The notes below the pieces were generated by a model. That model had not been told where the DNA came from, did no database searches, and saw only the letters and a list, made by a program, of their open reading frames with translations. 15,079 nucleotides of DNA from Cellvibrionales bacterium UBA2618 (GTDB lineage Bacteria; Pseudomonadota; Gammaproteobacteria; Pseudomonadales; Porticoccaceae). The position numbers and the translations under genes are program-made. Shown here in pieces: positions 1 through 9,456 of this stretch; position 1 is the first letter of the stretch, and every line of letters begins with the position of its first letter. The stretch covers positions 3,583-18,661 of the forward strand of contig DDJS01000113.1 in NCBI GenBank assembly GCA_002339165.1, given 5' to 3'.

Positions 1-235
1 AACAACGCTTATAACAACGTCGCGGTTGGCCGATTTCCCCCAGCTTGGCTCGACAGAAAAGCCGCAGGACTCATCAGTGAAACAGCCGCAGTGCCGATTG
101 CCGATCGCCAGTTACCAATTGCCAGCGCCTAGGGCCCAACCGTCAGCGCACTTATTTGGGTAAATCATTACGTCTCGATGGCGAACTCCTATATCCTTGC
201 CGGGTATTTTAAACAACCGCTCGAGCGAATATTTT
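1..235. other. Region upstream of queA; no confident gene
   Basis: No gene is identified here. Plus-strand frame 1 is open from the left edge to a TAG at 130-132 (43 codons, ending with residues PIADRQLPIASA). It could be the C-terminus of an upstream gene, but 43 open codons are not rare by chance and I recognise no family. The stretch from 133 to 235 is more AT-rich and should contain the queA leader and perhaps its promoter. No -35/-10 pair is good enough to call. Confidence 0.3.
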
Positions 236-2480
<2,245 letters not shown>

Positions 2481-2518
2481 ATTGCCGCCAGAGTGCGCCA
2501 TTTGGCTGAGAATGTCGC

Positions 2519-2545
2519 TATAATGCGGCGCATCTGAATGGGAGA
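2519..2545 (+). promoter_or_regulatory. Possible promoter -10 box and ribosome site for secD
   Basis: A perfect TATAAT lies at 2519-2524 in the 76-base tgt-secD gap, followed by a purine-rich GGGAGA at 2540-2545, 11 bases before the secD ATG. No good -35 hexamer sits 16-18 bases upstream; the nearest TTGGCT (2502-2507) is only 11 bases away. The gap may add an internal promoter so that secDF can be expressed independently of queA-tgt. The call rests only on the -10 match. Confidence 0.35.
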
Positions 2546-2556
2546 TATCAGCCGTT

Positions 2557-4404
2557 ATGCCGAATAAATTTCCGCTCTGGAAAAACCTCGTGATTCTATT
2601 GGTGGTCGCCTTTGGTTTTGTCTACGCCGCGCCCAATTTGTATCCGCCGGATCCGGCGATTCAACTGTCAGGTCAGAGCGGTGCCATGCTTATCGATCAG
2701 GCGGTGCTCGACAAGGCCTCCGCAGCGCTCGAACAGGCCAATATCGACCACTTCGGTGGCGAGGCTGATGGCGAGAGTTTGCTGCTGCGCCTCGATGATA
2801 TCGCCGAGCAACTGCGCGCTAAAGAGGTTATTCAGGCCGAAATGGGTAATGACTACATCGTCGCGTTAAACCTCGCTCCGACCACGCCGGATGCCCTGAG
2901 CAGTCTTGGCGCGGTGCCGATGAAGTTGGGTTTGGATCTTCGGGGCGGCGTGCATTTTTTGCTCGAGGTGGATCTAGATTCCGCGTTAAAGACGCGCCTT
3001 GAAGGTGATCTCGAAGATCTTAAAACCACGTTGCGCGAAGAACGCGTGCGCTATCGCTCGTTTGCCTTGATCGATGGCCAAATAATCGGCCAGTTTCGCG
3101 ACGCCGAGGAAGTCGACAAAGCCACCGCGCTGGTGCGCCAAAACTTCCCCAATTTGCAGCCGCAATCGATTCCGGGGCAGAACGCGTTGTCGTTGACCTT
3201 AGCCTTGAGCGTTCAGGCGAGCAACGACTTAGAGGACAACGCGATCAAGCAAAACCTGACATCGCTGCGCAATCGGGTCAACGAAATCGGCGTGTCCGAG
3301 CCGATCGTATCGCGGCAGGGCAAAAACCGCATCGTCGTCGAATTACCGGGAATTCAGGATACTGCCGAAGCTAAGCGGATTATTGGCAAGACTGCCAATT
3401 TAGAATTTCGCCTCGAGGCCCAGTCGAGAATCGGCGAGCTGTTTGATTTTCGCGATCCGAGTTCCCAGGGAGTCGATGCCCGACTTGAGAATCGCGCCAT
3501 TATTACCGGTGAAAACGTCACCGATGCGCGCGCCAGCTTTGACGAAAACGGTCGTCCGCAGGTCAACATCAGCCTCGATAGCAAGGGCGGTTGGGCGATG
3601 GGCCACGCCACCCGCGACAATATTGGCAATCGTCTCGGGGTGTTGTTTATCGAGTATAAAACCCGGCTGGAAAAATCCGTTGACGAATCTGGCACGGTAA
3701 AATTGACACCCGTACCCTACGTCGAAAAGCACATTATCAGTCTGGCGACGGTGCAGGCGCAGTTGGGCAAGCAATTTCGCATTACCGGGGCTGGCAACCA
3801 ACGCGAGTCGTCAGAATTGGCGCTGTTGTTGCGCGCTGGTGCGCTGGCGGCGCCGATGTACATCGTCGAGGAGCGCACCATTGGCCCTTCGCTGGGGGCC
3901 GAAAATATTCAGTTAGGGGTTAAGTCGGTGACCGTTGGGCTGCTCGCGGTGCTGTTGTTTATGCTGGTGATCTACCGCGTGTTTGGCTTGTTTGCCAATC
4001 TCGCGCTGGCCACCAACCTGCTCTTGCTGGTCGGAATTATGTCGCTGTTGGGAGCAACTCTGACGCTGCCGGGTATTGCCGGTATCGTTTTGACGGTGGG
4101 CATGGCGGTGGACGCCAACGTCTTGATCTTCTCGCGCATTCGCGAGGAGTTGGCGGCGGGTTTGTCGCCGCAGGGCGCGATCAGCGCCGGCTACGACCGC
4201 GCTTTTGTGTCGATTCTGGATGCCAACATCACCACGTTGATCGTCGCGCTGATTCTCTATGCCATCGGCTCGGGGCCGGTGCAGGGCTTTGCAGTGACCC
4301 TGTCGATTGGTATTTTGACCTCGATGTTTACCTCGATCGTGATGACCCGTGGGGTGGTAAATTTGGTGTACGGTGGACGTAAAGTCGACCGGTTGTGGAT
4401 CTAA
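2557..4404 (+). CDS. secD: Protein translocase subunit SecD
   Basis: SecD is an inner-membrane RND-type subunit. Together with SecF it uses the proton gradient to pull translocating proteins out of SecYEG on the periplasmic side. The 615-residue product matches the roughly 615 of enterobacterial SecD. It begins with NKFPLWKN and one membrane helix (about residues 10-26), followed by a large periplasmic P1 region. The SecD signature LGLDLRGG lies at residues 124-131. A cluster of five hydrophobic helices runs from about residue 455 to the end and includes AVDANVLIFSRIREE around residue 519, where the conserved Asp contributes to proton transport. The start is set by homology to the PLWK beginning and by GGGAGA upstream. 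secF follows with its ribosome site inside the secD stop region, so the two are co-translated. Confidence 0.97.
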   Translation: MPNKFPLWKNLVILLVVAFGFVYAAPNLYPPDPAIQLSGQSGAMLIDQAVLDKASAALEQANIDHFGGEADGESLLLRLDDIAEQLRAKEVIQAEMGNDYIVALNLAPTTPDALSSLGAVPMKLGLDLRGGVHFLLEVDLDSALKTRLEGDLEDLKTTLREERVRYRSFALIDGQIIGQFRDAEEVDKATALVRQNFPNLQPQSIPGQNALSLTLALSVQASNDLEDNAIKQNLTSLRNRVNEIGVSEPIVSRQGKNRIVVELPGIQDTAEAKRIIGKTANLEFRLEAQSRIGELFDFRDPSSQGVDARLENRAIITGENVTDARASFDENGRPQVNISLDSKGGWAMGHATRDNIGNRLGVLFIEYKTRLEKSVDESGTVKLTPVPYVEKHIISLATVQAQLGKQFRITGAGNQRESSELALLLRAGALAAPMYIVEERTIGPSLGAENIQLGVKSVTVGLLAVLLFMLVIYRVFGLFANLALATNLLLLVGIMSLLGATLTLPGIAGIVLTVGMAVDANVLIFSRIREELAAGLSPQGAISAGYDRAFVSILDANITTLIVALILYAIGSGPVQGFAVTLSIGILTSMFTSIVMTRGVVNLVYGGRKVDRLWI

Positions 4405-4415
4405 GGAGACCCAGT

Positions 4416-5330
4416 ATGACGCAATTAAAGGTGTATAACTTTATGGGCATCCGCAGGCTGGCGGTGGGTCTGTCGGCGATGCTGTTGGTGATTTCGGCGA
4501 TCTCTCTGGCCACCCAAGGCTTGCGGTTGGGTCTGGATTTTACCGGTGGCACTCAGGTCGAGGTCGGTTATCAATCACCCGCCAAGGTCGAGGGCGTGCG
4601 CGCGCAGTTGGAGAGCGCCGGCTTTGAAAAGCCGGTGGTGGTGCACTTTGGCTCCGATCGCGACGTCCTGATCCGCCTACAGGGCAAACCCGAGGAGGGC
4701 CTATCCGACAACGTCTACCAGGCGCTGCAAAGCGAGGGCGCTGGCGTCGAGCTGCGGCGCGTCGACTTTGTCGGCCCACAGATCGGTGAGGAACTGCGCG
4801 AGGATGGCGGGCTAGGCATGCTCGCGGCGTTGATCGTGGTGATGTTTTACGTCGCCATGCGCTTCCAGTTAAAATTTGCCATTGGCGCCGTGCTGGCTCT
4901 GGCGCACGATGTGATGATCACGCTTGGGTTCTTTTCACTGATGCGGTTGGAGTTTGATTTGACCGTGCTGGCAGCCACTCTGGCGGTGGTCGGTTACTCC
5001 CTTAACGACACCATTGTAGTCTCCGATCGGATACGTGAAAACTTCCGTAAGATCCGCAATATGGCGCCGGTGGACGTGATCAATGAATCCCTGTCGCAGA
5101 CTCTTTGGCGAACCATCAACACCTCGCTCACAACGATGCTGGTACTGCTGTCGCTGTTCTTTTTGGGCGGTGAATTGATCCATAACTTTGCCATCGCCTT
5201 GATGGTCGGCGTGGGCGTAGGTACCTACTCGTCGATCTACGTTGCCGCCACGGTGATGCTGGCGATGGATATCCAGCGCGAGGATCTTCTGGTGCCAGAG
5301 AAGGGCGAACTGGTCGACGATCTACCTTAA
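4416..5330 (+). CDS. secF: Protein translocase subunit SecF
   Basis: SecF pairs with SecD in the inner membrane to complete Sec-dependent export. The 304-residue product has an N-terminal helix (about residues 14-33) and the signature LGLDFTGG at residues 38-45. A short periplasmic domain ends at RRVDFVGPQIGEEL, and five helices follow, containing ALAHDVMITLG and VVGYSLNDTIVVSDRIRENF (LND around residues 196-198). I use ATG 4416 because AAGGAGA at 4403-4409, overlapping the secD TAA, is spaced ideally for it and the protein then starts at the conserved KVYNFM segment. An ATG at 4395 inside secD would add seven residues and lacks such a site. This is the last gene of the block; the next gene is on the opposite strand, ending 141 bases away. 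Confidence 0.97.
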   Translation: MTQLKVYNFMGIRRLAVGLSAMLLVISAISLATQGLRLGLDFTGGTQVEVGYQSPAKVEGVRAQLESAGFEKPVVVHFGSDRDVLIRLQGKPEEGLSDNVYQALQSEGAGVELRRVDFVGPQIGEELREDGGLGMLAALIVVMFYVAMRFQLKFAIGAVLALAHDVMITLGFFSLMRLEFDLTVLAATLAVVGYSLNDTIVVSDRIRENFRKIRNMAPVDVINESLSQTLWRTINTSLTTMLVLLSLFFLGGELIHNFAIALMVGVGVGTYSSIYVAATVMLAMDIQREDLLVPEKGELVDDLP

Positions 5331-5334
5331 ACAC

Positions 5335-5422
5335 CAAGGGCGGGTCTAGTCACGCGCTTCCACGCTTGTTTTGCCGCCCTTGCGGCCATAGTTAAATTGC
5401 CGCTGACGGTCAAAGTTAGCGG
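5335..5422. terminator. Possible convergent terminator structures between secF and the crotonase gene
   Basis: Two inverted repeats fill the gap between the converging transcripts. CAAGGGCGG (5335-5343) pairs perfectly with CCGCCCTTG (5374-5382) across a 30-base loop. CCGCTGAC (5400-5407) pairs with GTTAGCGG (5415-5422) across a 7-base loop with one G-T pair. On the - strand the first is followed by GTGTTT and the second by CAATTT, so weak leftward termination is conceivable. Neither has a convincing T-run, so the assignment is tentative. Confidence 0.35.
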
Positions 5423-5471
5423 TTCACTGTGATTGAAACGTGCTTCGTCATTGGCTAACCCCGGCCCGTCG

Positions 5472-6344
5472 TTACCACCAGGGATAAAATGGCGGCATGT
5501 CCGACGAGGCCTTTTCGGTAAATGCCGGAGCGCGTTTTTCTAAAAAAGAATTTACCCCCTCTTTACCGCTGCTGAGGCTGGCGTAGAAGATCGCCAGTGA
5601 GTCGACCTCATGCGCTTTTACCGGGTGGTCTTCGGCTGCATTGCGATACATCATTTGGCGGGTTAGGGCGATCGATACCGGGCTATGTACAACAATCTTT
5701 CGGGCGATTGCGTAGGCTGCCTCTAGTAGTTGTTCGGGCGCATGAACGGTCTTCACATAGCGCGCCTCGCGCAGTGTTTCTGCGTCGAGTATATCGGCGG
5801 TATAGCACCATTCTAACGCCGTTGAAGTGCCAACGATCCGCGGCAGAAACCAGCTTGAGCAAGCCTCTGGTGTGATGCCAATCTTGTTAAAGACAAAGCC
5901 GACCTTGGCTTTTTCCGAGGCTAAACGGATATCCATTGCACAGGTCATACTTGCGCCGATACCCACGGCAGCCCCATTAATAGCGCCGATAATCGGTTTT
6001 TTGCAGTCGTACATTGCGAGGGTGACCCGCCCGCCCGAGTCGCGCACACCATGAAATATCTCGTCGTCATGGGCGCGTTCGCGCATATCTGCTAGGGTAG
6101 GTCGTAGTTGTTCATTTAAGCCAAAGACATTGCCACCGACGCTGAGATCCATACCCGCACAAAACGCCCGACCTGCTCCGGTGACAACAATCGCGCCTAC
6201 GTCGTCGTCTTCACTAGCGCGTTGAAATGCATCGACCAGTTCGTGTGACATTTCGACGGTAAAGGCGTTTAGGTGATCCGGACGATTAAGTGTCAGAGTG
6301 AGAATTTTTTTACTTACCTCATAGCGGATACTGGCGTAGGTCAT
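5472..6344 (-). CDS. Crotonase-fold enzyme, likely enoyl-CoA isomerase type (enoyl-CoA hydratase/isomerase family)
   Basis: The 290-residue product has a complete crotonase core. LNRPDHLNAF is at residues 19-28, the oxyanion-hole segment GRAFCAGMDLS at 58-68, and INGAAVGIGASMTCAMDIRLAS around 122-143. GITPEACSSWFLPRIVG lies at 156-172, and a C-terminal helical region ends in MPPFYPWW. By my alignment, the two glutamates that hydratases use for water addition (Glu144 and Glu164 in rat mitochondrial hydratase) are Ser132 and Phe152 here. Glu160, in PEACSS, sits where delta3-delta2-enoyl-CoA isomerases carry their single catalytic Glu. Isomerase, or another crotonase reaction on an acyl-CoA, is therefore more likely than hydratase. 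AGGG at 6351-6354 lies six bases before the ATG. The gene is separated from the receptor gene by 565 bases and a strong terminator, so it is probably its own transcript. Confidence 0.92.
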   Translation of the reverse strand: MTYASIRYEVSKKILTLTLNRPDHLNAFTVEMSHELVDAFQRASEDDDVGAIVVTGAGRAFCAGMDLSVGGNVFGLNEQLRPTLADMRERAHDDEIFHGVRDSGGRVTLAMYDCKKPIIGAINGAAVGIGASMTCAMDIRLASEKAKVGFVFNKIGITPEACSSWFLPRIVGTSTALEWCYTADILDAETLREARYVKTVHAPEQLLEAAYAIARKIVVHSPVSIALTRQMMYRNAAEDHPVKAHEVDSLAIFYASLSSGKEGVNSFLEKRAPAFTEKASSDMPPFYPWW

Positions 6345-6845
6345 GCGGAGCCCTTTTTGTAAGCGCAGTTGCGCAAATTATAAAAATCTGGAAGCATTAT
6401 ATTACCCCGAGTTTTGCCTGAGGTGAACCTCACAATGTGATTACTTTACAATTAAAGGATACTGTCCGAGGTTAGTTTAAGGGGACTATCGGCGGGGTTT
6501 GGAATTGATTCGGGTTAATGGGCGTTGGCTTAATAGGCTCTTGATAATTAGGTAGACGCTATTCAGAAGACTGTTCTTTAAACGCAATATAAGCAGACAG
6601 CAATTTATGGTGGATTGGGCGGGAAAACGTAAGAAAACCCGCACCCATTATTTTGGGGGATCGTCTAATTAGGAACTAACAAGCTAGCAACGACAGCGCA
6701 AATATTTACCTGCACATTGGCTCTTGATTCGTCAATATACTCCAAACCGGCAGTTGGATGTGAACTCTTATTGATTTGCCACTTTAGGGCCGCGGTAAGA
6801 GGCTAGTGGTAAAGTTAGCTTGTTAGAAGGACGCATACCAAGAAT
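6345..6845. other. AT-rich intergenic region without a supported gene
   Basis: No coding sequence of useful length is found on either strand. The longest plausible small frame with an ATG (6607-6672, 21 codons) has no ribosome site. The region contains the putative promoter near 6344, a G/C hairpin (GCGGG 6619-6623 with CCCGC 6638-6642) and an 11-base inverted repeat, CTAACAAGCTA at 6676-6686 with TAGCTTGTTAG at 6816-6826. A 13-base near-direct repeat, AGCTAGCAAYGAC, occurs at 6682-6694 and 6888-6900. Composition is clearly more AT-rich than the queA-secF block. It may be a long leader, an RNA gene or a remnant of an insertion; none can be shown. Confidence 0.5.
6377..6440 (-). promoter_or_regulatory. 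Putative promoter and operator of the crotonase gene
   Basis: On the - strand, TATAAT occurs at 6396-6401 and again at 6377-6382, both upstream of the gene starting at 6344. Neither has a recognisable -35 hexamer at the right distance. At the -35 position of the first lies the palindrome TGAGGT-N2-ACCTCA (6419-6432), and overlapping it by three bases is TCACA-N-TGTGA (6430-6440). Such symmetric sites suggest a dimeric regulator, possibly an activator compensating for the missing -35. Which regulator binds is unknown. Confidence 0.4.
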
Positions 6846-6875
6846 AAAAAAACGGCCAAACTTTCATTTGGCCGT
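6846..6875 (-). terminator. Rho-independent terminator of the TonB-dependent receptor gene
   Basis: Read on the - strand, ACGGCCAAA (6867-6875) forms a perfect 9-base stem with TTTGGCCGT (6852-6860) around a 6-base loop, followed by a run of T residues down to 6846. It lies 34 bases beyond the stop codon of the receptor gene, the textbook position and form of an intrinsic terminator. It separates the receptor transcript from the crotonase gene. Confidence 0.95.
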
Positions 6876-6909
6876 CTCTGGTTACTTAGCTAGCAATGAC
6901 GCTGCTACT

Positions 6910-9117
6910 TTAAAATTCATAACCTAGTGTGATACCAACCATGCGGCGAGGCGACAGCTCATGCCAAGAAAAAGCACCTGCGTCAAACGCCCGTGAAACA
7001 CGGTTACCGCCATGCAGAATATCTGTTCCATAGACTACCATTTTGATGGTGCCATTGGAGGTATCTTTCAAAAACGTTGCCGAGAGATCTAAGCTTTCGT
7101 AAGAATCGATGATGACCTCTGGGCCTGTGGCTGGTTTATATGTCTCCCAAGCAGCCTTACCGATGACTTCATCTTTAAAACTAAATCCACCATTGACTAT
7201 CAGTGTGCCGCCAGCCACCTCAGAGGTATGTTCAGCTGTTAGATTGAACGTCATTTCCGGAGCGTAAGTGATCTGTGCTTCATTTGAAATATCGCGAGTT
7301 CCTTGAAACAGGTAGGAATCATAGCCAGCGTCTAAAGTACCCAGTGTCAGTCGTAATGTGAGTGCATCCGTAGGCATTAGTACGGCCTCTAACTCGACAC
7401 CTTCTATGGACACTTCAGCGGCATTACGAATAAACGTACACGTTTGTAGCTCTGTTTGACCACACTTTGTACCATCGGTTACCACGAACTCCTGCTTGTC
7501 TGTGTAATCGGTTGTGAAGAAGGTAAGGTTCACTTGTGAATTGTCACTTGGTTGGCTGCGAATCCCTATTTCAATACTCTCGACCTCTTCCGACCCATAA
7601 GGACCTATTGTAAATTCGTCATTGCCACGTGAGTTAAATCCACCGCTTCGGAAACCGGTTGAGAAAGACGCATAAACCATCCCAGTGGGAATGTTACGCG
7701 AGACAACAGCGCGGTATGAAAGGTTGTCGTCGGAGAAGGATTTCTTAATAATATTATTGGCAGCTGAAATCCCCTTTGAACGGTCTGCATTCGATGCGTA
7801 TTGCCAGTTACTTAGGTCCTTATCCTCCTCGGTATATCTCGCACCAAAAGTGAGTGACCATAACTCGTTGAGTTCAAAATTCATTTCCCCGAATAATGCT
7901 CGAGCTTCTGCTTTCTGATTCGTTGTGTAATTACTGCCCGGGCCGGACGTAATATTTGTTTCGGTTTCTAAAAAGTAAGCACCCAAAATGAAGTTAAACG
8001 AACCATCATAGTCAGAAATGAATTGTAATTCATGCGAGGTTTGCTTGTAGTCTTGTATGCGCTCTACCTCGTACAACGGGGTAGGAGCCCCCCATGAGTT
8101 AAAGTATGCGTACTCATCGAAATCCATGACGCCCGCAATATACTTTATTAAGAAATCCTCGCCCTGATGCTCTGCATTGATCGTAACATTGTCACCTTCA
8201 ATGGTGCTGATGATCTGCTCAGCTGCATTGGAGATCCGGTAGTCCTGTGCCTCAGAGAGATCAGCGGAGCCAGTTGAGCACCCGAGACCGAATCCACAAA
8301 AAACGGTATCGCCAGTTCCAGTCGCCAGTATGTCAACTGGCTGAGTGTTGTGGTCATATCCGTCTAACGTAATAGTCGCTGTTGTATTCTCTGTAAAGTC
8401 GTATTTAACGGCCGCAGACCAACTGTTTGAATCTCTAAATTTTGGTCTTTCTTGGTTGGTAACATTATAAGCAATTGAATCCTGCGAAAGTTCTCTAAAA
8501 GCTAGCTTTAGTCCACCATTTTCGCCGAGTGGGGCATTAATAATGCCGTTGAATTCTTCTCTAGAATGTTTGCCAATCGTTGCTTGTAATTTGGCCCCCC
8601 ACTCTCCAGTGGGTTGTGAACGCGTGATATTAATTACCCCAGCAATTGTGTTACGTCCGTAAAGCGTGCCCTGAGGGCCGCGGAGCACTTCTACGCCAGC
8701 TATATCAAACATATCTAATACGGCACCACCGTTGGAGGCCATGAATACTCCATCTACAGACATACCTACGGTCGGTTCATAGGTTTTCTCTAAGTCATCG
8801 AAACCCATACCACGTATAGTCGCACCGAGTGCTGCTCCAGCCTGAGTTACCGTATGCAACTCGACATTGGGTACCAATTTGGCAATGTCTAGAATCGTCT
8901 GCACCGAGCCACGCTCAATTTGGCCTATGCTGAGTGCGCTAACTGCGACTGGCACGTCCTGAATAGATTCTTGACGCTTGCGCGCGGTGACCACGATCTC
9001 CTCCAAGCGGGACGTTCCAGCTGCGTCATCCTCTTGGCCTAAAGTGAAGCTACTAAATGTCATCGCAGATATTGATGCCGTTAATAACATCCCAAATTTT
9101 GCTTTTGTGCTATTCAT
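6910..9117 (-). CDS. TonB-dependent outer-membrane receptor
   Basis: This is a 22-strand outer-membrane transporter energised by TonB. From ATG 9117 the protein has 735 residues. A signal peptide (about residues 1-28, with the hydrophobic stretch FGMLLTASISAMTFSSFTLG) precedes a TonB-box segment LEEIVVTARKRQ at about 38-49. The plug domain contains RGMGFDD, PTVGMSVDGVFMAS and RGPQGTLYGRNTIAGVINI (about 146-164). A beta-barrel follows, ending in the typical aromatic terminus GITLGYEF. Two close cysteine pairs, CGFGLGC and CGQTELQTC, probably form disulfides in surface loops. I chose 9117 because GAGGGG lies just upstream and the signal peptide then starts properly; an ATG at 9201 would add 28 residues before it. 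The plug belongs to the type common in sphingomonads and marine bacteria for siderophores or hydrophobic compounds. The substrate is unknown. The gene is more AT-rich than its neighbours. Confidence 0.95.
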   Translation of the reverse strand: MNSTKAKFGMLLTASISAMTFSSFTLGQEDDAAGTSRLEEIVVTARKRQESIQDVPVAVSALSIGQIERGSVQTILDIAKLVPNVELHTVTQAGAALGATIRGMGFDDLEKTYEPTVGMSVDGVFMASNGGAVLDMFDIAGVEVLRGPQGTLYGRNTIAGVINITRSQPTGEWGAKLQATIGKHSREEFNGIINAPLGENGGLKLAFRELSQDSIAYNVTNQERPKFRDSNSWSAAVKYDFTENTTATITLDGYDHNTQPVDILATGTGDTVFCGFGLGCSTGSADLSEAQDYRISNAAEQIISTIEGDNVTINAEHQGEDFLIKYIAGVMDFDEYAYFNSWGAPTPLYEVERIQDYKQTSHELQFISDYDGSFNFILGAYFLETETNITSGPGSNYTTNQKAEARALFGEMNFELNELWSLTFGARYTEEDKDLSNWQYASNADRSKGISAANNIIKKSFSDDNLSYRAVVSRNIPTGMVYASFSTGFRSGGFNSRGNDEFTIGPYGSEEVESIEIGIRSQPSDNSQVNLTFFTTDYTDKQEFVVTDGTKCGQTELQTCTFIRNAAEVSIEGVELEAVLMPTDALTLRLTLGTLDAGYDSYLFQGTRDISNEAQITYAPEMTFNLTAEHTSEVAGGTLIVNGGFSFKDEVIGKAAWETYKPATGPEVIIDSYESLDLSATFLKDTSNGTIKMVVYGTDILHGGNRVSRAFDAGAFSWHELSPRRMVGITLGYEF

Positions 9118-9420
9118 GTTGGAACCCCTCAATCTTTTGGTTTGGCTATTGCTTTTTGCGTTAGTAAGGAAAATTGCCCAGATAACTTCAAAGCGTCGCA
9201 TTTTCTTATTAGGCTTTAGTGCTAGCGTTCATACTTTTCAGACAATGTACACTAAAAAACTAAATTTCGTGAACTAGTATCTACTTCCACGGTCTAAAGT
9301 TTCTCACATGCTTACTTCAAATAAACCTCTCTGAGCGTGTAGGTATTAGCATTTAAGCCATTTTTTTCGATCTTTTTGAATTAACACCTTCATTCAACGG
9401 TCACAAAAACCAACGACGGA
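9118..9420. promoter_or_regulatory. Receptor gene upstream region with an inverted repeat
   Basis: This AT-rich stretch lies between the receptor start and the hairpin behind the oxygenase gene and should hold the receptor promoter and leader. GAGGGG just before ATG 9117 is the likely ribosome site. An inverted repeat TTGAAT-N10-ATTCAA at 9376-9397 could be an operator. No -10/-35 pair on the - strand is convincing, and no Fur-type box is evident by eye. Confidence 0.4.
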
Positions 9421-9454
9421 TAGCTTTTTTTCGTGTATGCCCAAAAAAAAGCTA
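9421..9454 (-). terminator. A/T-stem hairpin just after the oxygenase stop codon
   Basis: TAGCTTTTTTT (9421-9431) is perfectly complementary to AAAAAAAGCTA (9444-9454) across a 12-base loop, starting two bases after the oxygenase TAA. An 11-base stem at the 3' end of an operon suggests termination or mRNA 3'-end protection. The T-run lies inside the stem rather than after it, so it is not a standard intrinsic terminator on the - strand. On the + strand the stem is followed by TTTT, but no + strand gene precedes it. Confidence 0.45.
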
Positions 9455-9456
9455 TT

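Noticed and set aside
6607..6672. Small + strand frame encoding a 21-residue basic peptide starting MVDWAGKRKK
   Set aside because: No ribosome site and no recognisable family; a frame of this length is expected by chance.
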